A stretch of DNA of 64,000 nt from Caulobacter sp. Root655 (GCF_001427665.1 NZ_LMHC01000002.1:16536-80535), one strand, 5' to 3'. Positions 9,129 through 18,772 are shown, counted from the first letter of the stretch. A program made the numbers and translations. Notes: generated by a model not told the origin, from the sequence alone.

Positions 9129-9160
9129 CCGCTCATCCCGACGAAAGTCGGGATGAGCGG
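9129..9160. repeat. REP-like palindrome, copy A
   Basis: A perfect 14-bp stem, CCGCTCATCCCGAC paired with GTCGGGATGAGCGG, closed by the loop GAAA. It lies 18 bp beyond the 3' end of the amine oxidase gene on the minus strand. It could act as a transcript end or stabiliser, but there is no T-run. A sister copy lies at 27784-27815. Confidence 0.85.
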
Positions 9161-9178
9161 ATATGTGGGTCGATCCAG

Positions 9179-10741
9179 CTACGCCGCCGAGACCCGCGCC
9201 TGGATCAGCTTGATGGCCTCGTGCGACGACAGGGCCGCGCCCTCCTGCCAGGCGTTGATGTAGCTCATGTGCTCGCCGGCGAAGTAGAAGGGGCCGTCGG
9301 GCTTGCACAGTTCGGCATAGTCGGTGGCGCGCTGCTCCTCTTTCCAGCCCACCGCCACGCCCTCGTTGTAGGGCGTCTGCATCCACGAGACGGTGAAGGG
9401 CTTGGCCAGTTCCTGGCCCTTTCCGGGATGGAACTTCTCGATCACCTGGCGCGACAGGGCGAAGCGGTCCTCGAACGACATCCCCGCGTATTTGGGCGGG
9501 CTGTCGGGGCCGGAGAAGCCGATCGAATAGGCCCCGACCAGGATGCCGGTCTTCTCGCCGATGCCGCCGCTGGGATACCAGACCAGCTCGTTGGCCTGGT
9601 CGGTCCAGCCCAGCCCGCCGTACTGGAAGTCGTCCTGTTCCCAGAACCGCCGGGTCTCCCAGGCCACCTTGGTGCCGTGATGGTACTCGGCCGCCGCGAT
9701 CGCCTGCTTCACGCGCGGCGAGAAGTCGGACGGGATCTTCGACAGGACGGGCAGGGGGATGGTGCAGATGCAGAAGTCAGCGTCCAGGGCGTGCTCGCCG
9801 GCCGCGTCGGCATAGACGATCCTCACGCCCTTCCTGGTCTTGCGCAGCTGCTTGACCACGGTCTCGAACTTCACCGCCGGCTTGACCTGCTCGTAGAGCG
9901 CGTAGGAAATCCGGTCCATGCCGCCGACCGGCTGCAGCATGGTGGCCTGCATGTCGATGATCTCCTCGAAGATCAGGCTGGCGCCCCAGAACCGCGACGT
10001 CATCATGTCGGCCATGTGCAACGGGGGGCCACCCTTGGGCGGATGGTCGTAGCCGCCCGGCGAGGCGGTGAAGCCGGCGCGGGTCGAGCCGGCATAGACG
10101 TTGCCCTTGCCCAGGTCGCCATAGGCCGAGAGGTAGCCCAGCAGCTTCTGCTTATCGACGCCGGTCAGCTCCTGGTCCAGCGCCCCCTTGTCGACGGCCT
10201 TGGCCAGCAGTTCGGTGAAGGCCCCGCGGGTGTCGTTGACCGCGCGGCCCTCGGTGACCACCTGGCCGGCGAAGTCAAGCTTGGCCGAACGGTTGGCGTT
10301 GACCATCACCTCCAGCGGCACGCCCAGCTCCTGGCAGTAGCCAAGGATGGCGTGGTGCCATTGCGGGATGCGGGCGGGGCCGGCGTTGAAGTAGGCGTGC
10401 TTGCCCTCGGCCCAGTCGACTACCTGGTCGGGCCGGCCGGTCTGGATGATCTTCGAGCCTGACCGCACAGACCAGGCGCGGCCGCCCGGACGGTCGCGGG
10501 CTTCGAGCACGGTCACGGCGTAGCCGGCCTTGCGCAGTTCGTAGGCGGCCACCAGGCCGGCGATCCCTCCGCCGAGGACGGCCACCGACTTGCCCGCACC
10601 GCTGCCCGCCGGCAGCTTCGGCGCGCCCGCATAGGCGCGCGGCGCGGCCAACAGGCCCAGCCCCATCATGGTGGCGTAGAGCGCGCTGTAGCCGCCGGCC
10701 GAGCCGACCGCCGTCAGGAAATTGCGTCGCGAAATGCCCAT
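9179..10741 (-). CDS. Flavin monoamine oxidase family protein, Tat-exported
   Basis: A 520-residue FAD-dependent amine oxidase. The start is ATG 10741, preceded by a GGGGA site, and is followed by a twin-arginine signal (ISRRNFLTAVG). The dinucleotide-binding motif is VLGGGIAGLVAAYELRKAGY followed by EARDRPGGRAWS. The C-terminal FAD motif reads FYFAGEHMS, typical of monoamine and L-amino-acid oxidases. It would oxidise primary amines or amino acids in the periplasm, producing ammonia and hydrogen peroxide. It follows the amidohydrolase gene by 34 bp on the same strand, suggesting co-transcription in a peptide or amine degradation unit. The substrate is not predictable. Confidence 0.88.
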   Translation of the reverse strand: MGISRRNFLTAVGSAGGYSALYATMMGLGLLAAPRAYAGAPKLPAGSGAGKSVAVLGGGIAGLVAAYELRKAGYAVTVLEARDRPGGRAWSVRSGSKIIQTGRPDQVVDWAEGKHAYFNAGPARIPQWHHAILGYCQELGVPLEVMVNANRSAKLDFAGQVVTEGRAVNDTRGAFTELLAKAVDKGALDQELTGVDKQKLLGYLSAYGDLGKGNVYAGSTRAGFTASPGGYDHPPKGGPPLHMADMMTSRFWGASLIFEEIIDMQATMLQPVGGMDRISYALYEQVKPAVKFETVVKQLRKTRKGVRIVYADAAGEHALDADFCICTIPLPVLSKIPSDFSPRVKQAIAAAEYHHGTKVAWETRRFWEQDDFQYGGLGWTDQANELVWYPSGGIGEKTGILVGAYSIGFSGPDSPPKYAGMSFEDRFALSRQVIEKFHPGKGQELAKPFTVSWMQTPYNEGVAVGWKEEQRATDYAELCKPDGPFYFAGEHMSYINAWQEGAALSSHEAIKLIQARVSAA

Positions 10742-10775
10742 CGTCGTCCCCAAGCGATCTTGAATGGAAGGAAAG

Positions 10776-13700
10776 CTAGACCTGAACGCCCATGCCCGGC
10801 GCGAAACCACAGGCTCCGTCGCAGCAGGAAGCGCGAGCGTGCGCCAGAAAGGCCGGATCGTGCCACCAGTATTCGGACGGCGCCTCGCAAACGAACCGGC
10901 GGCGGTCGTCCAAGGCCGCGTGGGCGGCCTGGCCCGCGAAGGGCGCGATCAGTTCGGCGATGGTGTGGACCTGGCCGTGCTTGATCACCTTGGCGACCTT
11001 GGCGGCGTCCTCGATGTGAACCAGGGGATCGCCATCGACCACCACCAGGTCGGCATAGGCGCCCGGCGCGATGACCCCGACCGGCTCGTCCAGATACTCG
11101 CCCGAGGCGCTGGTGGCGGTGACCAGGGCCTCGTACGGCGTCATGCCGTAGCGGACCATGGCTCGCAGGTTCATGTGCAGGCTGACGGCGTTGAAATCGA
11201 TCGGCGAGTCGGTGCCGGTGACGATGCGGCCGCCGGCCCGCACGGTGCGCGCCACCTCGGCGACATTGCGCTGCAGCGAGGCCAGGATCGTGGTGCGGTC
11301 CATGCCGGCCATCTGCTTGGCCCGTTCCTGCAGCCGGGCATATTCCCACGGCGGATAGAGCGTCCGGATGCGCGGGTCGTCGACCAGCGAGCGGTCGTCG
11401 GCCAGCAGGGCGGTCGAGGTGAACAGGGTCGGGGTGCGGGCCGCGCGGCTGGCCAGGAAGGCGGCGGTGACGTCCTGATAGGTCACGCCCAGGGCGCTGA
11501 CCGTGCGCGAATAGCCGGTGCGGCTGGTCGCTCCCAGGTGCTCCATGCCGTCCATGCCCAGGCCCAGAGCCGGATAGTGGTAGTGCGAGGTCAGGGGCAG
11601 GCCCTTGGCGTGCGCCCAGGCCACCACCTCCTTCTGGCGCTCGCCCGACAGCCGGACATAGGTCTTGATCAGGTCGTAGGACAGGGCTTCGACCCGCTTC
11701 ATCTCCAGCGCCATCTGGCCCGGCTCGGTGACCGGCCGCATGAAGTTGTAGAAGATCCGCGAGCCGTCGATGGCCTCGCCGGTGGCGTAGTAGCGCGGGC
11801 CCACGCGGGCCCCGGACTCGATGGCCTCCTGGTCCTCGACGGTGTGATAGGCCGGGCCGCCGGGCGAACGGGTGGTGGTCACCCCCAGCGACAGCCACAG
11901 TCGGCCCTCCCGGTCGCCATAGCCATAGCCCTGCATCTGGCGATGGGTGTGCATGTCGATCAGGCCTGGCATGACCGTCGAGTTGGCGGCGTCGACGACC
12001 TGGGCGTCGGGCGCCGTGAAGCTGCCGCGTTTGCCGACACCGACAATGCGTCCACCGTCGATCAGCACGTCGGCGTCCGGGCGCGTCTCGGGCGACTTGC
12101 CGTCCCACAGGCGGCCGGCCTGGACCAGCAGCTTCCCCTTGGGCCGGACATTGGCCCAGGTCAGGCCATGAGGCACGGTCCGGGGCGCGCCGCCGTCGGC
12201 CGGGATCAGCTTCAGTTCGCCGGCCGACAGATAGAGCAGAGCCTTGGAATCGCCGCTCCAGCTGACCGCGTCGGTGACCTCGTCATTGAGGGCGCGGGGC
12301 GGCCCGGTCAGCTTGCCGGCCGCGTCGACGGGGGCGACGTGCAGGCGGCTGGCGAACACGAAGGCCAGGCGGCTTCCGTCCGGCGACCAGGCCGGGCCGT
12401 CGTCGCCGCGCGTGCCCAGCGAGCGGTCCGGCAGGATCGGCGCATAGGTCCCCTTGCCGGTCTCGACGTCGACGGTGAGGATCTCGCTCAGCCCCTCGCG
12501 GAACCGGGCCGAATAGGGCTTGAAGGCGGCATAGGCGATGGTCTTGTCGCCCGGACCCCAACTGGGCTTGCCCGGCTCCCAGATGTCGGCGTAGAGCCGC
12601 CGGGTCTCGCCGGTCGCCGCGTCGGCGACGAACAGCCCGCCGTTCTGGCCGAGGAACGCGATCGACTTGCCATCGCGCGACCAGGCGCCCGACACCGCCG
12701 CGCCGTCGAACCGGGTCAGCTGCCGGCTCTCGCCGGTGGCCATGTCGCGCAGCCAGATATCCAGGCTGCCGCCCTTGTCGGTCGAATAGGCCAGGGTCTT
12801 GCCGTCGGGCGACCAGGTTGGATCGACCTTGGAGAACCGGTCCTGGGTCAGAGCCTGGGCGCGGCCGCCGATCGGCAGCAGATAGAGGTCGTTGAGGGCC
12901 CGGAACACGATCTGCTTGCCGTCCGGCGACAGGGCGGGGCTGCCGATCCCGACCACGGGGCGGGCCTTGGCCGACAGGAAGTCGCGGCTCTTCTTCTCGT
13001 AGCGGGGCCGGATCACCGGCACGGTGACGGTGAACGCGATCGTCTGGACCGCGCCCGAGGTCGGGCTGCGCCGCTTGATCTTGCCGTCGGCGGTGTAGAC
13101 GAACTCACCCGAAGGCAGCCAGGACACCCGGAACGGAAACACGTCCTCGCCCCGCACCACCGCGCCGGCCGCGTTTCGCAGCTCGGCCTTGCCGTCCTCG
13201 ATCGCCGTGTAGATCACGTCGCCGCCGTCCGGGGTGAAGGCCGGGCTGGCCACCGAGGCGGCGTTGAAGCGGTCGGTCGAGGCCTTGACCTTGCCGACCG
13301 TGCGGCGCGCGCCGGCGGCGTCCTGGACGTCGATCCGCGTCTTGTCGACCGTGAAGGCGATGCTTTGGCCATCGGGCGACCACGACGGCTCGAACTCGTC
13401 GCCCGGCCCGCTGCTGAACGGGGTGATCGCGCCGCTGGCCAGGTCGAGGACGTGGACGCCGTAGCGGCCGCCGCGATCGGACGAGAAGGCGATCTTGCGG
13501 CCGTCGGGAGAATAGCGCGGCTCGCGGCAGTCGAAGGCGCCGCGGGTCAGCTGCTTGAGGCCGGCGCCGTCGGCCCCGATGGTCCAGACATGGAAATTGC
13601 CGTCGCGATAGGACTGGAAGATCAGGCTCTTGCCGTCAGGCGACCAGTCGGGCTGGGCGATCTCGAAGATGTCGTCGGTCAGGCGCCGGGCCGGACCGCC

Positions 13701-13949
13701 GGCCACGGGCATCAGCCACAGCATGGCGTAGACGTCGAAGGCCAGCGTCGCGCCGTCGGGCGAGACCCTGGCGCAGATGTTGGTGCCTTCGGTCGCCGTG
13801 GCGAACCGGGTGTCGTTGACGGGCGCGGTGTCGGCGGCCTCGGCCAGGGGAGGCGCCAGGGCGACGACGCCGGTGGCGGCGATCGCCCCGCCGCCCAGCG
13901 AGAACAGCCGACGACGGCTGACGCCGCTCGAGGAATCCTTGGTCATCAC
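10776..13949 (-). CDS. Amidohydrolase with N-terminal TolB-like beta-propeller, Tat-exported
   Basis: A 1057-residue two-part protein. After a Tat signal (SRRRLFSLGG) come about eleven WD40-like/PD40 blades, recognisable by repeats such as SPDGKSLIFQ, SPDGRKIAFS and SPDGKTLAYS, covering residues about 50-620. The C-terminal third is a metal-dependent amidohydrolase: the HxH motif in PGLIDMHTHRQ, a further His in LTSHYHYP, and the catalytic Asp region IVTGTDSP. Proteins of this architecture are known as secreted imidazolonepropionase- or prolidase-like hydrolases. It lies between a TonB receptor and an amine oxidase, consistent with hydrolysis of an imported peptide-like substrate. A strong terminator separates it from the receptor gene upstream. 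Confidence 0.88.
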   Translation of the reverse strand: MMTKDSSSGVSRRRLFSLGGGAIAATGVVALAPPLAEAADTAPVNDTRFATATEGTNICARVSPDGATLAFDVYAMLWLMPVAGGPARRLTDDIFEIAQPDWSPDGKSLIFQSYRDGNFHVWTIGADGAGLKQLTRGAFDCREPRYSPDGRKIAFSSDRGGRYGVHVLDLASGAITPFSSGPGDEFEPSWSPDGQSIAFTVDKTRIDVQDAAGARRTVGKVKASTDRFNAASVASPAFTPDGGDVIYTAIEDGKAELRNAAGAVVRGEDVFPFRVSWLPSGEFVYTADGKIKRRSPTSGAVQTIAFTVTVPVIRPRYEKKSRDFLSAKARPVVGIGSPALSPDGKQIVFRALNDLYLLPIGGRAQALTQDRFSKVDPTWSPDGKTLAYSTDKGGSLDIWLRDMATGESRQLTRFDGAAVSGAWSRDGKSIAFLGQNGGLFVADAATGETRRLYADIWEPGKPSWGPGDKTIAYAAFKPYSARFREGLSEILTVDVETGKGTYAPILPDRSLGTRGDDGPAWSPDGSRLAFVFASRLHVAPVDAAGKLTGPPRALNDEVTDAVSWSGDSKALLYLSAGELKLIPADGGAPRTVPHGLTWANVRPKGKLLVQAGRLWDGKSPETRPDADVLIDGGRIVGVGKRGSFTAPDAQVVDAANSTVMPGLIDMHTHRQMQGYGYGDREGRLWLSLGVTTTRSPGGPAYHTVEDQEAIESGARVGPRYYATGEAIDGSRIFYNFMRPVTEPGQMALEMKRVEALSYDLIKTYVRLSGERQKEVVAWAHAKGLPLTSHYHYPALGLGMDGMEHLGATSRTGYSRTVSALGVTYQDVTAAFLASRAARTPTLFTSTALLADDRSLVDDPRIRTLYPPWEYARLQERAKQMAGMDRTTILASLQRNVAEVARTVRAGGRIVTGTDSPIDFNAVSLHMNLRAMVRYGMTPYEALVTATSASGEYLDEPVGVIAPGAYADLVVVDGDPLVHIEDAAKVAKVIKHGQVHTIAELIAPFAGQAAHAALDDRRRFVCEAPSEYWWHDPAFLAHARASCCDGACGFAPGMGVQV

Positions 13950-13968
13950 TTCAACCCACGAGAAAAGG

Positions 13969-13996
13969 GCCGGCCCGGTTTGCAGCCCGGGCCGGC
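13969..13996 (-). terminator. Rho-independent terminator after the TonB receptor gene
   Basis: On the minus strand a 10-bp GC stem (13987-13996 paired with 13969-13978), separated by an 8-base loop, is followed by CCCTTTTC. It starts 10 bp after the receptor stop codon and 20 bp before the amidohydrolase start, so the hydrolase may need its own promoter or partial read-through. Confidence 0.8.
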
Positions 13997-14006
13997 GAAC
14001 AACAGC

Positions 14007-16835
14007 CTAGAAGCGCGCGGCGACCCGGGCGTAGTAGAACCCGCCGCTGATCCCGTAGGGGGAGTACTGGTTGTAGTAGGCGAAGGCGGGCGTGCCGCGG
14101 TTGGAAGCCCGAACGCTGTCGGGATAGGCGTCCAGCAGGTTGTTGGCCCCAACGCTGAGCGTGATGTTGTCGGTGGCCGCGTAGCTGAGATCCAGGTCGA
14201 CGATCAGCTTGGGGCTGACAGTCTCGTCCGCCGGTAGAATGGCGGGGTTGGTCGGCTTGGTGACCCGCTGGATGACTTCGCCGTAGCGGGTCAAGCGCAG
14301 GTTGGTGTCGAACTTGCCCAGGGTCCAGTCGGCGCCGAGGATGTACTTGTCCTTGGGCGTGCCGACCGTCAGGTCGCCGATCTTTACCCGGTCGATATAG
14401 ACGATCCCGGCGGCGGCCAGGGCCGGCGGCGGCGAGACGATGCGGTCGAACTTGCTCTTGTTGTGGTTGGCCGAGAAGGTCCAGCGCACCGAGCCGAAGT
14501 CGCCGAAATCGGTCCGGTAGTCGGCGACGAAATCGACCCCGCGCGTCGAGGTGTCGGCGAAGTTGCCGTAGTAGAAGGCCGCCTGCTGGGGATTGAGGTT
14601 CTGGCTGGCCAGGGCCGCGCTGACCGCCGCGTTCGGACCCAGCGTGCCGCTCTGCAGGATGCGGTTGTCGATCTTGATCTCGTAGACGTCGAGCGTGACG
14701 TTCAGGCGCGGCAAGGGGCGGGCGACCAGGCCGACCGAATAGTTGGTCGACTTCTCGGCCTCCAGCGGCTTGGCGCCCAGGGCGATGGCGGCCGGGTTGT
14801 CCGGCGGCAGCAGTTGCACCGGATAGAGCTGGGTGGTGGTGGCCGGCGGCACGATGACGCCGATGGTGCTGGACGAGGCGTAGTGCTGCTGCTGCAGCGA
14901 CGGGGCCCGGAACCCGGTGCTGGCCGTGCCGCGCACCGCCAGCCAGGGCGTGACCGCGTAGCGGCTGGAGAGCTTGAAGGTCTTGGCGTTTCCGAAGTCC
15001 GAATAGTGCTCGAACCGCCCGGCCAGGGCGACTTCCCACTTGTCGGTCAGGCTCTGCTCGACGTTGAGATAGGCGCTGGTGTTGTTGCGCGTGAAGGTCC
15101 CGGCCGAGAACGGCGGGAAGCCGGTCACCCCCTGCGAGCCGCCCGCGAACACCACCCCGGCCTGCGGGCCGCCGACGGGCGCGACATAGCCGCCGTTGAT
15201 GTAGGAGGCCGGTTCGCCCGCCTCGATCTGGAACCGGTCGTCGCGATATTCCAGGCCGGCGGCCAGGAACAGCGGCTTGGCGAACCACCCGGTGGCCAAC
15301 TCGCGGGTGACGTCGAAATTGGTGGTCCACTCCTGGAACTTCAGCGTGCCGATATAGAAGCGGGTCGGGCTGGCCGGGCCCATCGAGGCGTTGAGCGAGT
15401 TCTCGTAATAGCCGACGTCGTCGCGGCTGAAGGTCGAGCTGAGGTCCCAGTCGAAGCCGAACAGTTCCGTGCCCTTGGCGCCCACCGCCACCTGGAAGTC
15501 GCGGTCCTTGAGGAACAGGCGCGGCGTGTAGCCGTCCGGAGTCACGGCGGTGATGTTGTTGACCACGTTGGGGTTGCGGAAGGTCAGCCAGGCGGCGGTG
15601 TTGCGGCTGGCGAAGGTGCCGAACGAATAGAGCTCGATGTCGTCGGTGATCGGCGTCCCGGCGCTGTAGCCCAGCGAGAACAGCTGCACGGCCGGCGAGC
15701 CGGGGTGGCTGGTGTGGCGGTTGGCCGTCGCCTCGCGCGGATCGGGCGTCGCGCCGGGCGTCGCCACCTTGACCGGCTGACCAGACGCATTGAGCGGGAA
15801 GTACAGCTGGGTGGTGTTGATGGTCTTGTCGCCGCGGTCGGTCAGGTCGTTGATCCGCACGTCGCCGGTCAGGTTCAGGTAGCCGGCCTCGCCCAGCTTC
15901 ATGCCGAAATTGCCGGAGATCTGGCCGGTTTCGCCGTCGCCCTCGGCGGTCTTGCCGTACAGCGCCGACATCGAGCCGCCCTCGGGGCTCTTCTTGAGGA
16001 TGATATTGATCACCCCGGCCAGGGCGTCGGAGCCGTACTGCGCCGACGCGCCGTCACGCAGCACCTCGATGCGCTCGATCGAGGCCGAGGGAATCAGGTC
16101 CAGGTCGGGCGGCGACTGGCCGTTCTGGGTGGCGCCGTTGACGAACAGGATGGCGGTGTTGTGCCGGCGCTTGCCGTTGACCAGCACCAGGGTCTGGTCG
16201 GCGCTGAGGCCGCGCAGCGACACCGTCTTGATCGCGAAGCTGGCCCCGGCCCCACTGTTGGAGGTGTTGGCCGAGGGCACCAGGGTGGAGATCAGGTCGC
16301 GGGTCGACTGCTTGCCGCTCTTGGTCAGTTCGGCGGCCGAGATCACGTCGATCGGCGCCATGCTCTCGGTCACCGTGCGCGAGGTCGAGCGCGTGCCGGT
16401 GACGATCACCTCCTCGATGATGCTGGGGGCTTCGGGCTCCGGCGCGGGTTCCGGGGCCGCGGCCGCGACCGGCGCGTCGCCCCCGCCGGAGGACCAGCGC
16501 GCCTTGACCAGACCGGTGCGGGGCGGGGCCAGGATGATGGTCTTGCCGTCGTTGGACACCACGACCAGGCCGGTTCCGGCCAGCAGTTGGTCCAGGGCGT
16601 CGGGCACCGATAGCGCGCCTCGCACCGTCGCGGTGCGCTTGCCCTGTACGGCGTCGGCGTGGATCAGGATCTGCACCCCGGCCTGGCGGGCGAACTGTGG
16701 GATGCCGGTGGCCGCCGGCTGGGAGTCGATCCGGAACGGCATGGCTTGGGCGAAAGCCACCCCGGCGCTCAAGGCCCATATGGCCGCCGCCGCGCACAGC
16801 TTCCGCTTCACGGAACGGTTCGTCCACTCGATCAT
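14007..16835 (-). CDS. TonB-dependent receptor with N-terminal STN signalling domain
   Basis: A 942-residue outer-membrane receptor. The start is ATG 16835, with GGGGGAT upstream. A signal peptide ending AFAQA follows. Residues about 30-105 are a secretin/TonB N-terminal (STN) domain (PATGIPQFARQAGVQI), the part that signals to FecR proteins. After an Ala/Pro/Glu-rich linker come the TonB box region (EEVIVTGTR), the plug domain (LRDGASAQYGSDALAGVINI) and a beta-barrel ending in RVAARF. The plug resembles receptors for larger organic substrates more than ferric siderophores. With the FecR and sigma-factor genes upstream it forms a complete cell-surface-signalling unit. Confidence 0.93.
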   Translation of the reverse strand: MIEWTNRSVKRKLCAAAAIWALSAGVAFAQAMPFRIDSQPAATGIPQFARQAGVQILIHADAVQGKRTATVRGALSVPDALDQLLAGTGLVVVSNDGKTIILAPPRTGLVKARWSSGGGDAPVAAAAPEPAPEPEAPSIIEEVIVTGTRSTSRTVTESMAPIDVISAAELTKSGKQSTRDLISTLVPSANTSNSGAGASFAIKTVSLRGLSADQTLVLVNGKRRHNTAILFVNGATQNGQSPPDLDLIPSASIERIEVLRDGASAQYGSDALAGVINIILKKSPEGGSMSALYGKTAEGDGETGQISGNFGMKLGEAGYLNLTGDVRINDLTDRGDKTINTTQLYFPLNASGQPVKVATPGATPDPREATANRHTSHPGSPAVQLFSLGYSAGTPITDDIELYSFGTFASRNTAAWLTFRNPNVVNNITAVTPDGYTPRLFLKDRDFQVAVGAKGTELFGFDWDLSSTFSRDDVGYYENSLNASMGPASPTRFYIGTLKFQEWTTNFDVTRELATGWFAKPLFLAAGLEYRDDRFQIEAGEPASYINGGYVAPVGGPQAGVVFAGGSQGVTGFPPFSAGTFTRNNTSAYLNVEQSLTDKWEVALAGRFEHYSDFGNAKTFKLSSRYAVTPWLAVRGTASTGFRAPSLQQQHYASSSTIGVIVPPATTTQLYPVQLLPPDNPAAIALGAKPLEAEKSTNYSVGLVARPLPRLNVTLDVYEIKIDNRILQSGTLGPNAAVSAALASQNLNPQQAAFYYGNFADTSTRGVDFVADYRTDFGDFGSVRWTFSANHNKSKFDRIVSPPPALAAAGIVYIDRVKIGDLTVGTPKDKYILGADWTLGKFDTNLRLTRYGEVIQRVTKPTNPAILPADETVSPKLIVDLDLSYAATDNITLSVGANNLLDAYPDSVRASNRGTPAFAYYNQYSPYGISGGFYYARVAARF

Positions 16836-17214
16836 CGACAATCCCCCATCGATCCGAGGGCCGCCAAGCGCGGCCTTCTGATAGGACGAGGGGCGCCGGT
16901 CGGTTTTCCGGGGAAAGATCGGATGATTGTTCCGCCTACGGCCCGAGACGCCCGCTTTTGCGCCATCCGGGGAACCCGGCGCCCTTTTCGCGTGCGTGGC
17001 GTCGGATGAGGTCGGGATCGATATGCCACTGGCGCGCACGAGCGCGTCCGTCGAGTTCTTCATCGTCATTCCCCAGGGTTTATCCCGTGGGAAGGTTCAG
17101 TCTTATTGAGCACGTCTCAATGTATATAAAATGTCTCTGAAGTAAGATTTGCTCATATCGTCGAACGAAATAAGTATTATGCTCTTCGCTCACTATGGGT
17201 GGTCGAATTCGATC
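16836..17214. other. Intergenic control region between fecR-like gene and TonB receptor
   Basis: About 380 bp without a convincing gene. The half nearest the fecR-like gene (17095-17215) is clearly AT-rich for this genome, including TGTATATAAAATG. A perfect inverted repeat ATTGAG-cacgt-CTCAAT lies at 17105-17121. The region is the expected place for an ECF-sigma promoter driving the receptor, but I cannot assign -35/-10 boxes with confidence. Confidence 0.5.
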
Positions 17215-18180
17215 TCACGATAATCGATCGCGACTGAGGCGGATGACGTGCTCGTCCTCCTCGATCTTGGCGCCGATGGTGGCCGCGACGGCCGCGGCGA
17301 AGCTTTCGGGCTCATTGGTCCGGAACAGGCCGACGAAGCGTTCCTGGGCCAGTCGCGGGTCGTCGATGACGATCTGGCGGCTGTTGTAGCGGTTGAACTG
17401 GCTGGCCGCGTCGCCGAGGCTCTCGCCGTCGAGGGCGATCTCGCCGTTGCGCCAGGCCAGGCTGCGTTCGATTTCCGCGGGGGACTTGGCCATGACCGGC
17501 GTGGCCGTGCTGGCCAGCACCACGCCGTTGCCGGCCGCCACGCGCCGACGCGGCCCGTCCTGTCCTTCGATCCAGGTCTCGACCACGCCCTCGGTGACCA
17601 TGACGTCGACGCCGTCGTCGCCGCGTCGCACCGAGAAGGCCGTGCCGACCGCGCGCACCCGTACGCGACCGGCCGAGACCACGAACGGGCGCTCGGCGTC
17701 CTTGGCGACCTGGAACCAGGCCTCGCCGCGACGCAGGGTGATCTGGCGGGTCCGGGCCTTCAGGGCCACGTCGAGGGCGGTCCTGGTGTTGATCGCCACC
17801 AGCGAACCGTCGGCCAGGGGCACCCGCCGGATTTCGCCCAGCCGGGTGTCGAGGCGTTGCGACCGCGTGGCCCAGAACGTCGCGCCGCCGACCAGGGCGG
17901 CGGCGCACGCCCCGCCCGCGCCCGCGAACAACGCCCGGCGGCTGGGGCGCTCGGCCGCGTCGAGGGCGGCAGTCTCGTCAGCCCCGGCCAGGGCCCGCCC
18001 GCGATCCAGGAAGCTGATGGCGGCCTGGGCGCGCAGGAACGCGCCGGCGCGACGCGGATCGCCGGCCAGCCAGGCTTGCAGGCGGGGATCCCGCTCCGCC
18101 TCCAGACCGCGCCCATCGATGCGAGCGGCCCAATCGGCCGCCTCGTCATCGATCTCTTTTGCGGACTGGAACGCGGTCAT
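17215..18180 (-). CDS. FecR-family anti-sigma/signal-transduction protein
   Basis: A 321-residue inner-membrane regulator. The N-terminal cytoplasmic region (DDEAADWAARIDG... RLQAWLAGDPRRAGAF) is the FecR anti-sigma segment. A single membrane helix (GAGGACAAALVGGATFW) follows. The periplasmic half has the FecR domain (VPLADGSLVAINTRTALDV and RGEAWFQVAKDAERPFVV). It would relay occupancy of the STN-bearing receptor downstream to the ECF sigma factor upstream, whose coding region it overlaps by 35 bp. Confidence 0.92.
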   Translation of the reverse strand: MTAFQSAKEIDDEAADWAARIDGRGLEAERDPRLQAWLAGDPRRAGAFLRAQAAISFLDRGRALAGADETAALDAAERPSRRALFAGAGGACAAALVGGATFWATRSQRLDTRLGEIRRVPLADGSLVAINTRTALDVALKARTRQITLRRGEAWFQVAKDAERPFVVSAGRVRVRAVGTAFSVRRGDDGVDVMVTEGVVETWIEGQDGPRRRVAAGNGVVLASTATPVMAKSPAEIERSLAWRNGEIALDGESLGDAASQFNRYNSRQIVIDDPRLAQERFVGLFRTNEPESFAAAVAATIGAKIEEDEHVIRLSRDRLS

Positions 18181-18772
18181 GACCCTTGTCGGCTGATGGA
18201 TGATCTTGCGCGGACGTCTCCGATAAGGCGCGCAGTATTAAACGCAAGCCCCGCATCGCCTGGGCCTCGACGACATTCTCGGTCACGCCCAGGCGCGTCG
18301 CCACCTCGCGCTGCGAGAGGCCGTGGATCCGGCGCAGGGTGAAGATCTGGCGACAACGCTCGGGCAATCCTTCGATCAGGGCCTGGACCCGGCGCAGTTC
18401 GCGTCGTCCGGCGACGACACGTTCGGGCGAGGGCTCATCATCTACGACGTTCAGCGCGTCGATTTCCGTGACGCAGTCGATGCGAACGATGCGCGCGCGG
18501 CGAATCCGCTCGATGGCGATGTTGCGCGCGGTCCGGAAGAAGTAGGCCCTGCCGCTGGCGATATGGGACACCGTCTCCAGGGCGGCCAGCCGGCAATAGG
18601 TCTCCTGCACGATGTCGTCGACGTCTGCGGCGAGACTGCCTGTCCGCCGCAGCCAGGCGCGCACGTCGGCTTCGTGCGGCAGGATCTGGCTGCCGACGAA
18701 GGCGACGATTTCAGCGCGGCTCTGCTTCACCTGGACCTCGATCCCGACCAGCCGTTGCGGCGAGGGGACCAT
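18146..18772 (-). CDS. ECF sigma factor, FecI-like
   Basis: A 208-residue RNA polymerase sigma-70 factor of the extracytoplasmic-function class. Region 2 is visible in DDIVQETYCRLAAL followed by RAYFFRTARNIAIERIRR. Region 4 with its helix-turn-helix is in LPERCRQIFTLRRIHGLSQR followed by EVATRLGVTENVVEAQ. It probably directs transcription of the linked TonB receptor. The gene overlaps the FecR gene by 35 bp. Start ATG 18772 has a GAGG eleven bases upstream. An internal GTG is also possible. Confidence 0.92.
   Translation of the reverse strand: MVPSPQRLVGIEVQVKQSRAEIVAFVGSQILPHEADVRAWLRRTGSLAADVDDIVQETYCRLAALETVSHIASGRAYFFRTARNIAIERIRRARIVRIDCVTEIDALNVVDDEPSPERVVAGRRELRRVQALIEGLPERCRQIFTLRRIHGLSQREVATRLGVTENVVEAQAMRGLRLILRALSETSAQDHPSADKGHDRVPVRKRDR

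Noticed and set aside
10764..14237. Very long plus-strand frame (over 1100 codons) opposite the amidohydrolase
   Set aside because: It mirrors a clear propeller-amidohydrolase gene. Its translation is Gly/Ala/Arg/Asp-rich with no domains and runs through a terminator.
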